A DNA stretch of 32,483 bases from Actinomycetes bacterium (GTDB lineage Bacteria > Actinomycetota > Acidimicrobiia > Acidimicrobiales > UBA8190): assembly GCA_021798135.1 (NCBI GenBank), contig JAJZYI010000003.1, positions 1 through 32,483 on the forward strand, in the 5' to 3' direction. Position numbers and translations under genes: made by a program. The notes beneath the pieces were generated by a model that worked only from the letters and a program-made list of their open reading frames with translations, was not told the origin of the DNA and ran no database searches. Below are positions 14,496 through 21,231 of the stretch, piece by piece. Position 1 is the stretch's first letter. The number at the start of each line of letters is the position of its first letter.

Positions 14496-15587
14496 GTGCG
14501 ACGGTTGCTCGTGGTCCGCTGCCCGGCCCTGCTCGTCGAGGACGACCAGGGCCGAGCCGGCCGGCAGTTCGCCGACATGGTCGCCGCCATCCGGGAGCTC
14601 ACTCCCGTGGTCGACGTCGTCGCCCCCGGTGTCGGCTCGCTCCTCACCCGGGGGCCCTCTCGCTACTTCGGCGGCGACCGGGCGCTCGCCGCGCTGGTGG
14701 CAGCCACCGCCGCCCAGCGGTGCGGGCACCTGGTCGGGGTCGGCGTGGCCGACGGGCTGTTCGCTGCCGTGCTCGCCGCCACCACGGCGACCGGCAGGGG
14801 GAGCCCGGTCGTCGTCGACCCCGGGGCGACGGCGGCGTTCCTCGCCCCCTGGCCGGTCGCCGCCCTCGACCGTCCCGAGCTCGCGAGCGTGCTCGACCGG
14901 CTGGGCGTCCACCGCCTGGGCCAACTGGCCGCGCTCCCCCGTCACCACGTCCTCGCCCGCTTCGGCACCGACGGTGCCGCCTGCCACGACGTGGCGACCG
15001 GCCGGTCGGGAGAGCTGGCCGGCATGCGCCGTCCGGTCCGCTACCGGGGAGCTGCCGTCGGTCCACCTACTGCCGGGCAGGCGGGCTTCTGGGGTGTCGA
15101 CGATGGCGCCGCCCGACGTGCCAGGCAGGCCACGGCCCACATCGCCGCCACCACCGGCCCCACCGCAGTGCTCGTGGGGCAGCGGCACGACGGCCGCAGC
15201 CCCTGCGAGTGGGACCGGCTGGTCCCGTGGGACGCCGACGGCGGGGTCACCCGCCGGCACGACGCCGCCGCCCCCTGGCCCGGGCGGATCCCCCGGCCCG
15301 CCCCCGCTCTGGTGCACCGGCGGCCACTGCGGGCCGAGCTGGTCGACGCGAGCGACAGGCCCGTCGGGGTGAGCAGCCACGGTGAGGCCACGGCGGCACC
15401 GGCCCGCCTGTCCGTCGACGGCAGCCCGTGGCAGCGGGTGCTCGGCTGGGCCGGCCCCTGGCCGGTCGACGAACGCTGGTGGGCGGCGCGCCGGCGGCGC
15501 GCCCACCTGCAGGTGCTGGCCGCCGCCGGCGCCCACCTGCTCGTCCGGGAGCACCGGTGCTGGTGGGTCGAGGCGACCTATGACTGA
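14496..15587 (+). CDS. imuB: ImuB-like Y-family polymerase homologue, shortened
   Basis: ImuB is an inactive Y-family polymerase homologue that tethers ImuA and DnaE2 to the sliding clamp. The 363-residue product matches ImuB in FADMVAAIRELTPVVDVVAPG, LLTRGPSRYFGGD, VGVGVADGLFAAVLAA, LGVHRLGQLAALPRHHVLARFG and the C-terminal PVGVSSHGEA, WAGPWPVDERWW and CWWVEATYD. Compared with usual lengths near 500-530 it lacks about 45 residues of the first palm strand region and about 115 residues where the little-finger domain should be (after GELAGM, residue ~170). A clamp-motif-like QAGFWG follows the gap, in the place of QLPLWG in mycobacterial ImuB. GTG at 14496 is 6 nt after the imuA stop; the 3' end overlaps dnaE2 by 8 nt (ATGACTGA). 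Confidence 0.85.
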   Translation: MRRLLVVRCPALLVEDDQGRAGRQFADMVAAIRELTPVVDVVAPGVGSLLTRGPSRYFGGDRALAALVAATAAQRCGHLVGVGVADGLFAAVLAATTATGRGSPVVVDPGATAAFLAPWPVAALDRPELASVLDRLGVHRLGQLAALPRHHVLARFGTDGAACHDVATGRSGELAGMRRPVRYRGAAVGPPTAGQAGFWGVDDGAARRARQATAHIAATTGPTAVLVGQRHDGRSPCEWDRLVPWDADGGVTRRHDAAAPWPGRIPRPAPALVHRRPLRAELVDASDRPVGVSSHGEATAAPARLSVDGSPWQRVLGWAGPWPVDERWWAARRRRAHLQVLAAAGAHLLVREHRCWWVEATYD

Positions 15588-18500
15588 CCGAGGCAGGACC
15601 ACCACCCCCAGCAGGACCACCACCCCCAGCAGGACCACCACCCCCAGCAGGACCACCACCCCGGCTTACGCCGAGCTGCACTGCCACTCGAATTTCAGCT
15701 TCCTCGACGGCGCGTCGCATCCCGAGGACCTCGTCGCCGAGGCCGCCCGGCTGGGGCTCCGCGCCCTGGCGCTCACCGACCACGGCGGCCTGTCGGGCGT
15801 GGTCCGCTTCGCCAGGGCCGCTGCCGTCGCCGGCATGCCGACCGTCTTCGGCGCCGAGATCACGCTGACCGGCAGCACCGCCGGCACCGTGCCGGCCATC
15901 CACCCCACCGGCACCGCCACCACCGGACCGACCGCCACGGGCCGGACCACCACAGGCCGGACCGCCACAGGCCGGACCGCCACAGGCCGGACCGCCACGG
16001 GCCGGACCACCACAGGCCGGACCGCCACGGGCCGGACCACCACAGGCCGGACCGCCACGGGCCGGACCGGGGTCGTCGATCCGCCTGGCACCCACCTGGT
16101 GGTGCTGGCACGGGACCCCGAGGGCTATGCCCGGCTCAGCCGCACCCTGGCCATCGCCCACCTGGCCGGAGAGGCCAAGGACCTCCCGCTCTGCACCCTG
16201 GCAGACCTCGCCGGCGCCCACGGCGGGCACTGGGTGGTGCTCACCGCGTGCCGAAAGGGCCCGCTGGCCCGGGCGCTCGACGCCGGCGGCCCGGACGCGG
16301 CCCGCCGGCAGCTCCACGAGCTCGTCGACGCCTTCGGCCGCGACAACCTGGCGGTGGAGCTGTGGGACCACGGCGACCCGGTCGACGCCGCCCGCAACGA
16401 CGTGCTCGCCGAGCTGGGTGTGTCAGCCGGGCTCGACGTGCTGGCCACCAACAACGTGCACTACGCCACCGCCGCCCGGTGGCCGCTCGCCACGGTGATG
16501 GCAGCCATCCGGGCCCGGCGGCCGCTCGCCGAGCTGGACGGTTGGCTCGCCCCGAACGCCGGCGCACACCTCCGGTCCCCCGCCGAGCAGGCCCGCCGCT
16601 TCGCCCGCTGGCCGGGCGCGGTGCGCACCGCCGCGGAGATCGGCGCCCGCTGCGCGTTCGACCTCGGCCTGGTCGCCCCCGGCCTGCCCCGGGGGCTGGT
16701 CCCCGAGGGGTACGACGACCAGCGCTGGCTGGTGGAGCTGGTCCGGCGCGGTGCCGAGACCCGCTACGGGCCCCGCCGAGCCGAGCGGGTACCGGGCGCA
16801 TGGGCACAGATCGACCACGAGCTCGACGTCATCGGCCGCCTCGGCTACGCCGGGTACTTCATCGTCGTCCACGACATCGTGGAGCTGTGCCGCCGCCGGG
16901 ACATCTTCTGCCAGGGCCGCGGTTCCGCCGCCAATTCCGCCGTGTGCTACGCCCTGGGCATCACCCAGGCCGACGCGGTGGCCCTCGGCCTGCTGTTCGA
17001 GCGGTTCCTGTCGCCGGCGCGCGACGGGCCGCCGGACATCGACCTCGACATCGAGTCGTCGCGGCGTGACGAGGTCATCGCCTACGTCTACGAGCGCTAC
17101 GGCCGCCACCACGCCGCCCAGGTCGCCAACGTCGTCACCTACCGTCCCCGCTCGGCGGTGCGCGACGTCGGCCGCGCCCTCGGCCACGACCTCGCCACCG
17201 TGACCGGCTGGGTGGCCGCGCTCGACCGGGGCGACGCCATCGACCAGGTCGACGGGCTGCCCGTCCCGGTGGCCCGCCTGGCCACCGAGCTGCTCGACGC
17301 ACCCCGGCACCTCGGCCTGCACTCGGGGGGCATGGTGCTGTGCGACCGCCCGGTGATCGACGTGTGCCCGGTGCAGTGGGCCCGGCACCCGGGCCGCAGC
17401 GCCCTGCAGTGGGACAAGGACGACTGTGCCGCCGTCGGACTGGTCAAGTTCGACCTGCTGGGCCTGGGGATGCTGCAGGCCCTGCACCGCACCGTCGACC
17501 TCGTGCGCGACGCGCACGGCACCGAGATCGACCTGGGGCGCATCCCCCAGGAGGACGCCGTCTACGACATGGTGTGCCGGGCCGACACCGTCGGCGTGTT
17601 CCAGGTCGAGAGCCGGGCCCAGATGGCGACCCTGCCGCGCATCGAGCCCCGGTGCTTCGCCGACCTGGTGGTCGAGGTCGCCCTCATCCGCCCCGGGCCG
17701 ATCCAGGGCGGCTCCGTGCATCCCTACATCCGGCGCCGCCGGGGGCGGGAGCCGGCGGAGCCCCCGCACCCCCTGCTGCGCCGCGCCCTGGCCAAGACCC
17801 TCGGCGTACCGCTGTTCCAGGAGCAGCTGATGCAGATCGCCATCGACGCGGCAGGGTTCTCCCCCACCGAGGCCGACCGGCTCCGCCAGGCCATGAGCGC
17901 CAAGCGGTCGCGGGCCCGCATGGCCGAGCTCCACGACCGGCTGCTCGCCGGCATGGCCGAACGCGGCATCACCGGGGCGGCCGCCGACGAGATCGTCGGC
18001 AAGCTCGCCGCCTTCGCCAGCTTCGGCTTTCCCGAGAGCCACGCCGTCTCGTTCGCCTACCTCGTCTATGCCAGCGCCTGGCTCAAGCTGCACTACCCGG
18101 CCGCGTTCACCGCCGGCCTGCTCGATGCCCAGCCCATGGGCTTCTGGTCGCCCCAGTCCCTGGTGGCCGACGCCCGCCGCCACGGCGTCGCCGTCCACCG
18201 CCCGCACGTCAACCACTCCGCCGCCACCACCACCCTGGTGTGGGACGCCCCGCCGCCGGCCCGGGACGGAGCCACGACCGCTCCCGCACCCGACGGCCGG
18301 TCCCGCCCCGGTGGGGCGCAGCCGGCCGTCCGCCTGGGCCTGTCCCAGGTACGCGGCCTCGGCGAGGAGGCCGCCCGACGGATCGCCGCCGCCCGGCCCT
18401 ACGCGTCCATCGACGACCTGGTGCGCCGGGGCCGGCCGACCGCAGCGCAGGTCGAGGCGCTCGCCACAGCAGGCGCTCTCCATGGCGTGCCGGCCACACC

Positions 18501-19149
18501 CGGCCGCGCCGCGCCCGGGAACCGCCGCCGGGCCCTGTGGGCCGCCGGTGCCGTGGCCACGGGAACGGCACCGGGCAGCGCCGTGCAGCGACTTCCCGGC
18601 ATGGTCACCGGCGACGACCCCCCCGCCCTGCCCTCCCCCGGCGCCGCCGACGAGATCGCCGCCGACCTGTGGGCCACCGGTCTCACCGTCGGGGTGACGG
18701 CCATGGAGCTCGCCCGCCCGGCCCTCGACCGGCGCGGGGTGGTCACCGCCGCCCGGCTGGCCGACCGCGGCACCGGCGGGAGCCCCGGCGACGGGCCGGC
18801 CAAGGTGCTCGTGGCCGGGGTCGTCACCCACCGCCAACGCCCCGAGAGCGCCCGGGGCACGGTGTTCGTCAACCTCGAGGACGAGACGGGGATGGTCAAC
18901 GTGATCTGCTCGCCCGGTGCGTGGACCCGGTGGCGCCACGTGGCCCGCCGAGCTGCCGCGCTCGAGGTCCGCGGCAGGATCGAGCGGTCCGACGGCGTGG
19001 TGAACGTGGTGGCCGAGCGGATCCGCTCCCTCGACCTCGCCGCGCTGGCAGCACCGCCCGAGCCGGCTCGCCCACCCGACGTCCGGCCGCCCGGCGCCCC
19101 GCCGGCCGCCGCCCCGCCGCTCGTGCCCCCGTCACGCGACTTCCGATGA
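15580..19149 (+). CDS. dnaE2: Error-prone DNA polymerase III alpha-type subunit DnaE2
   Basis: C-family polymerase of the SOS mutasome, used for translesion synthesis and induced mutagenesis. The 1189-residue protein has a PHP domain (AELHCHSNFSFLDGASHPED, ALTDHGGLSGVVRFARAA), palm motifs (FCQGRGSAANSAVCYALG, GPPDIDLDIESSRRDEVI with two catalytic aspartates, WDKDDCAAVGLVKFDLLGLG with the third), the LFQEQLMQIAIDAAGFSPTEAD helix, GFPESHAVSFAYLVYASAWLK and a C-terminal OB fold (KVLVAGVVTHRQRP, GTVFVNLEDETGMVNVI). Two repeat tracts are unusual: RTTTPS units at the N-terminus and nine T(A/T)TGR units inserted in a PHP loop. The ATG at 15580 overlaps the imuB stop, so the three genes form one LexA-controlled operon. 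Confidence 0.96.
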   Translation: MTDRGRTTTPSRTTTPSRTTTPSRTTTPAYAELHCHSNFSFLDGASHPEDLVAEAARLGLRALALTDHGGLSGVVRFARAAAVAGMPTVFGAEITLTGSTAGTVPAIHPTGTATTGPTATGRTTTGRTATGRTATGRTATGRTTTGRTATGRTTTGRTATGRTGVVDPPGTHLVVLARDPEGYARLSRTLAIAHLAGEAKDLPLCTLADLAGAHGGHWVVLTACRKGPLARALDAGGPDAARRQLHELVDAFGRDNLAVELWDHGDPVDAARNDVLAELGVSAGLDVLATNNVHYATAARWPLATVMAAIRARRPLAELDGWLAPNAGAHLRSPAEQARRFARWPGAVRTAAEIGARCAFDLGLVAPGLPRGLVPEGYDDQRWLVELVRRGAETRYGPRRAERVPGAWAQIDHELDVIGRLGYAGYFIVVHDIVELCRRRDIFCQGRGSAANSAVCYALGITQADAVALGLLFERFLSPARDGPPDIDLDIESSRRDEVIAYVYERYGRHHAAQVANVVTYRPRSAVRDVGRALGHDLATVTGWVAALDRGDAIDQVDGLPVPVARLATELLDAPRHLGLHSGGMVLCDRPVIDVCPVQWARHPGRSALQWDKDDCAAVGLVKFDLLGLGMLQALHRTVDLVRDAHGTEIDLGRIPQEDAVYDMVCRADTVGVFQVESRAQMATLPRIEPRCFADLVVEVALIRPGPIQGGSVHPYIRRRRGREPAEPPHPLLRRALAKTLGVPLFQEQLMQIAIDAAGFSPTEADRLRQAMSAKRSRARMAELHDRLLAGMAERGITGAAADEIVGKLAAFASFGFPESHAVSFAYLVYASAWLKLHYPAAFTAGLLDAQPMGFWSPQSLVADARRHGVAVHRPHVNHSAATTTLVWDAPPPARDGATTAPAPDGRSRPGGAQPAVRLGLSQVRGLGEEAARRIAAARPYASIDDLVRRGRPTAAQVEALATAGALHGVPATPGRAAPGNRRRALWAAGAVATGTAPGSAVQRLPGMVTGDDPPALPSPGAADEIAADLWATGLTVGVTAMELARPALDRRGVVTAARLADRGTGGSPGDGPAKVLVAGVVTHRQRPESARGTVFVNLEDETGMVNVICSPGAWTRWRHVARRAAALEVRGRIERSDGVVNVVAERIRSLDLAALAAPPEPARPPDVRPPGAPPAAAPPLVPPSRDFR
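15595..15666 (+). repeat. 18-bp tandem repeat at the dnaE2 N-terminus
   Basis: Three perfect and one partial copy of AGGACCACCACCCCCAGC encode RTTTPS units between the start codon and the PHP domain. The insert keeps the frame and lengthens the N-terminus by about 24 residues. Confidence 0.9.
15931..16065 (+). repeat. 15-bp minisatellite, nine copies, inside the DnaE2 PHP domain
   Basis: Nine in-phase copies of ACCGCCACGGGCCGG or ACCACCACAGGCCGG encode TATGR/TTTGR. The tract lies between PTVFGAEITLTG and THLVVLARDPEGYARL, two segments that are close together in ordinary DnaE2, so it swells a surface loop of the PHP domain. The array ends abruptly at 16066. Confidence 0.95.
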
Positions 19150-19154
19150 GCCGC

Positions 19155-19242
19155 GCCCCGCAGCCCCGCAGCCCCGCAGCCCCGCAGCCCCGCAGCCCCG
19201 CAGCCCCGCAGCCCCGCAGCCCCGCAGCCCCGCAGCCCCGCA
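19155..19242. repeat. 8-bp tandem repeat, eleven copies, after dnaE2
   Basis: Eleven copies of GCCCCGCA begin 6 bp after the dnaE2 stop. The 8-bp period is not a multiple of three, so the tract is not coding in a fixed frame. It may mark slippage or a transcript end; no hairpin or T-tract accompanies it. Confidence 0.92.
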
Positions 19243-19363
19243 GCCGGGGGACCCAACCCGCTCGCGCTACCCGAACGGGCGACCCACTCACGGCCCGCTC
19301 CAGGGACCTGCTCAAGCGACCCGCTCCCGCTGCCGACACCAACCGTGGCAGAAGGAGTCACGG

Positions 19364-19603
19364 ATGACGGCCTGCCCAGGAGAGCTCGTGGTGCACCGCG
19401 ACGGCTCGGCGTGGTGCACCGAGGTACGCGCGGGGCGCGCCTGCCTCGGCACGAACCAACCACATCGAGCCGTGTGGACCTGCCGACTGGTCTGGGGGCC
19501 CGACGACTGCCCCCGGTGCATCCCGGACCAGGCGTCCCCTCCACGGCCCGACCGCAGGCCGTCCCGCGCCGCCGACGGCACCGCGGCGGCCGCCAGCGCC
19601 TGA
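19364..19603 (+). CDS. Small Cys-rich protein, copy 1 of a local pair
   Basis: I do not recognise a family. The 79-residue product has five cysteines and two histidines in its first 51 residues: C4, LVVHRDG, WCTEVRAGRACLG, then CRLVWGPDDCPRC. A CxxC pair at the end and the spacing suggest a small zinc-binding or redox fold. The last 25 residues are Ala/Arg/Pro-rich. AAGGAG at 19352-19357 is 6 nt before the ATG, a good ribosome-binding site. It lies 214 bp after dnaE2 on the same strand, behind the 8-bp repeat. The protein at 19946-20200 shares LVVHRDG, CTE, a C-x-G and a terminal CxxC, so the two look like diverged duplicates. No signal peptide. Confidence 0.66.
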   Translation: MTACPGELVVHRDGSAWCTEVRAGRACLGTNQPHRAVWTCRLVWGPDDCPRCIPDQASPPRPDRRPSRAADGTAAAASA

Positions 19604-19833
19604 ACCGCCCGGGCCCACCTCCCGCGCACCGTCCACCTGCCCGCGACACCGCCTCGTTTCGCCATTCCGGCCGCCGCTCCGGCATGCGCCCCACCACCCC
19701 CGGCATCGCGCCACGAGCCTGGCCTCGCCGTGCCGGGCCGGCGGTCCCGGGCACGCCCGCCCATGCCACGAGCCCGGCCGCGCCGCACCCGGGAGGCCGC
19801 CCCGCCGGCCGAGCCGGCACGGTCGTCCGGTTG

Positions 19834-19899
19834 TGTCCCGGTTGGCTGCAGGTGCATCGGGCGGGTGCCGAGGTCACTTGCAGGTGCTCCCGCACAGGA
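19834..19899 (+). pseudogene. Possible third, degenerate copy of the Cys-rich module
   Basis: One frame here reads CPGWLQVHRAGAEVTCRC, which lines up with CPGELVVHRDGSAWCTE of the first small protein (C, P, G, L, V, H, R, G and a following C are shared). There is no good start, and beyond 19899 the frame runs out of phase into the second small gene. I read it as a remnant of a third copy; chance similarity is possible. Confidence 0.3.
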
Positions 19900-19945
19900 A
19901 CGACCGCCCACGGGGGCGACGACGGGAGCCGAGGAGCGAAGAGCC

Positions 19946-20200
19946 GTGGTGGTTGCATCGTCGTGCAGCGGGTGCCTGGTGGTCCATCGCGATGGCTTGG
20001 TGGCGTTCTGCACCGAGGAGCTCGACGGGGGCCACTGCGCCGGGTACGACCACCACCACCTTGCCGGCGTGATGCCGTGCCGGGTAGCGCCCCTCGTGGT
20101 CCGCTGCTGGCACTGCCAGCAGGTCACGCAGCTCCGCCTGATGCTCGCCGAACCCTTCGTGCCCCGGCTGCCCGAGCGCGACTCCGTGCTCGCCAACTAG
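19946..20200 (+). CDS. Small Cys-rich protein, copy 2 of a local pair
   Basis: The 84-residue product has no family I can name. It has cysteines and histidines in a metal-site-like order: SSCSGCLVVHRDG, then FCTEELDGGHCAGYDHHH, then PCRVAPLVVRCWHCQQV. The pairs CSGC and CWHC are CxxC motifs, so a zinc ribbon is likely. It resembles the protein at 19364-19603 in LVVHRDG, CTE, C-x-G, CR and CxxC, but differs much at DNA level, so the duplication is old. The GTG at 19946 was chosen because GAGGAG (19931-19936) lies 9 nt upstream; a second GTG follows directly. The next gene, a response regulator, begins 194 bp downstream on the same strand with its own promoter. Confidence 0.68.
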   Translation: MVVASSCSGCLVVHRDGLVAFCTEELDGGHCAGYDHHHLAGVMPCRVAPLVVRCWHCQQVTQLRLMLAEPFVPRLPERDSVLAN

Positions 20201-20229
20201 CCTTCCGTTTCCCACCGGTCGCCCAATTC

Positions 20230-20244
20230 GGTGTTCGATCAACA
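20230..20244. promoter_or_regulatory. Short inverted repeat upstream of the response regulator gene
   Basis: GTGTT-CGATC-AACAC lies about 150 bp before the regulator gene in a locally AT-richer stretch. It could be an operator for the regulator itself or for another factor. Nothing else in 20201-20380 could be supported. Confidence 0.25.
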
Positions 20245-20380
20245 CGTCGCGGTGCGGCACCTCGGCCCCCACCACGCGGACAAGGCGCCGGTCACAGCTG
20301 CTCTCCGACGTTCCTCGGCAACGCCAAGTGGCATTTGTCACGCGAGGAAGACGTACTTCACAAGACACTACCAACTCGAC

Positions 20381-20386
20381 TACGCT
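20381..20386 (+). promoter_or_regulatory. -10 box (TACGCT) for the response regulator gene
   Basis: TACGCT is 8 nt before the ATG at 20395 and 5 nt before an in-frame GTG at 20392. It overlaps the perfect palindrome CTACGTAG at 20385-20392, a possible repressor site at the transcription start. Confidence 0.45.
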
Positions 20387-20394
20387 ACGTAGTG

Positions 20395-21120
20395 ATGTCA
20401 CTTCTGCAGACTGAGCTTCAGGCGATCTTCCGCAAGTCCTCGGGTCGGCTGCTGGTCGTCGACGACGACGAGGACGTCCGCTCCATGGTGACCCGGTTCC
20501 TCGAGAGCGAGGGATACCAGATCACCGAGGCGGCCACCGGTGCAGAGGCGCTCACGGCCGTCATCGAGCGAGCCCCGGACCTCGTGCTCCTCGACCTGAT
20601 GCTGTCGAGCGAGGATGGCTTCGACGTCCTGTCCTCGATCCGGCGCTACAGCGACGTGCCCGTCATCGTGCTGACCGCCCGCGACCGCGAGACCGACAGG
20701 GTGCTCGGCCTGAAGCTCGGTGCCGACGACTACGTCTGCAAGCCCTTCTCGCCCGCCGAGCTCGAGGCCCGCATCGGCTCGGTCCTCCGCCGCGGCAGCC
20801 GCAACCAGGAGGCGAGCCGTGTCCTGCAATTCGGCGAGCTCTCCATCGACACCTCCGCCCGCGAGGTCCGGGTGGCGGGCACGCTCGTGGAGACCACGGC
20901 CAAGGAGTTCGACCTGCTGACCTTCCTGGCATCGTCCCCGCGCCAGGTGTTCACCCGCGAGCAGCTCCTCTCCCAGGTCTGGGACTCGTCGTCGCAGTGG
21001 CAGGACGACGGCACGGTCACCGAGCACGTCAGGCGGATCCGGCGCAAGATCGAGCCGACCCCGGACCGGCCCCGGTGGGTCCGGACCGTCCGGGGCGTCG
21101 GCTACCGCTTCGAGCCCTGA
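20395..21120 (+). CDS. OmpR/PhoB-type DNA-binding response regulator
   Basis: Two-component transcription regulator of 241 residues. The receiver domain (about residues 18-130) has the acidic pocket VVDDDEDV, the phospho-acceptor aspartate in DLVLLDLMLSSEDGFDVL, the VIVLTARD switch and the lysine in GADDYVCKPF. The C-terminal winged helix (about 145-240) shows LTFLASSPRQVFTREQLLSQVW, TEHVRRIRRKIEP and WVRTVRGVGYRF, the OmpR/PhoB hallmarks. The usual proline after the receiver motif (DLMLPG) is replaced by Ser-Ser, a mild oddity. The start follows a -10 box by 8 nt, so the message may be leaderless. The only kinase gene nearby is the hybrid kinase that converges on it, which has its own receiver, so pairing is uncertain. 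Confidence 0.94.
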   Translation: MSLLQTELQAIFRKSSGRLLVVDDDEDVRSMVTRFLESEGYQITEAATGAEALTAVIERAPDLVLLDLMLSSEDGFDVLSSIRRYSDVPVIVLTARDRETDRVLGLKLGADDYVCKPFSPAELEARIGSVLRRGSRNQEASRVLQFGELSIDTSAREVRVAGTLVETTAKEFDLLTFLASSPRQVFTREQLLSQVWDSSSQWQDDGTVTEHVRRIRRKIEPTPDRPRWVRTVRGVGYRFEP

Positions 21121-21198
21121 GCGCCTGTTCGCCGGCTGCGCCCGCGGCCCCGGGCCGGGACCACCCCTGCCGCGGCCTCCGGGCCGGCGGCCCGCCGC

Positions 21199-21231
21199 GA
21201 CCGCCGCGTCCCTGGTCGGCCGGCGGCGGTC
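21199..21231. terminator. Hairpin between convergent regulator and kinase genes
   Basis: GACCGCCGC (21199-21207) and its exact complement (21223-21231) form a 9-bp stem with a 15-nt loop. The right arm covers the kinase stop codon. No T-tract is present; a bidirectional terminator is the best guess. Confidence 0.45.

Noticed and set aside
11400-15659. Upstream extension of the hup frame on the minus strand
   Set aside because: It passes antisense through the ATPase, imuA and imuB genes. The ribosome-binding site and promoter at 11399-11459 fix the true start.
15931-16065. CRISPR array
   Set aside because: The units are contiguous with no spacers and are in frame with dnaE2. The same holds for the arrays at 19155 and 26715. 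No cas genes are present.
19312-20196. 294-codon minus-strand frame opposite the Cys-rich genes
   Set aside because: No ribosome-binding site, composition of a shadow frame, and opposite to two genes that have ribosome-binding sites and shared motifs.
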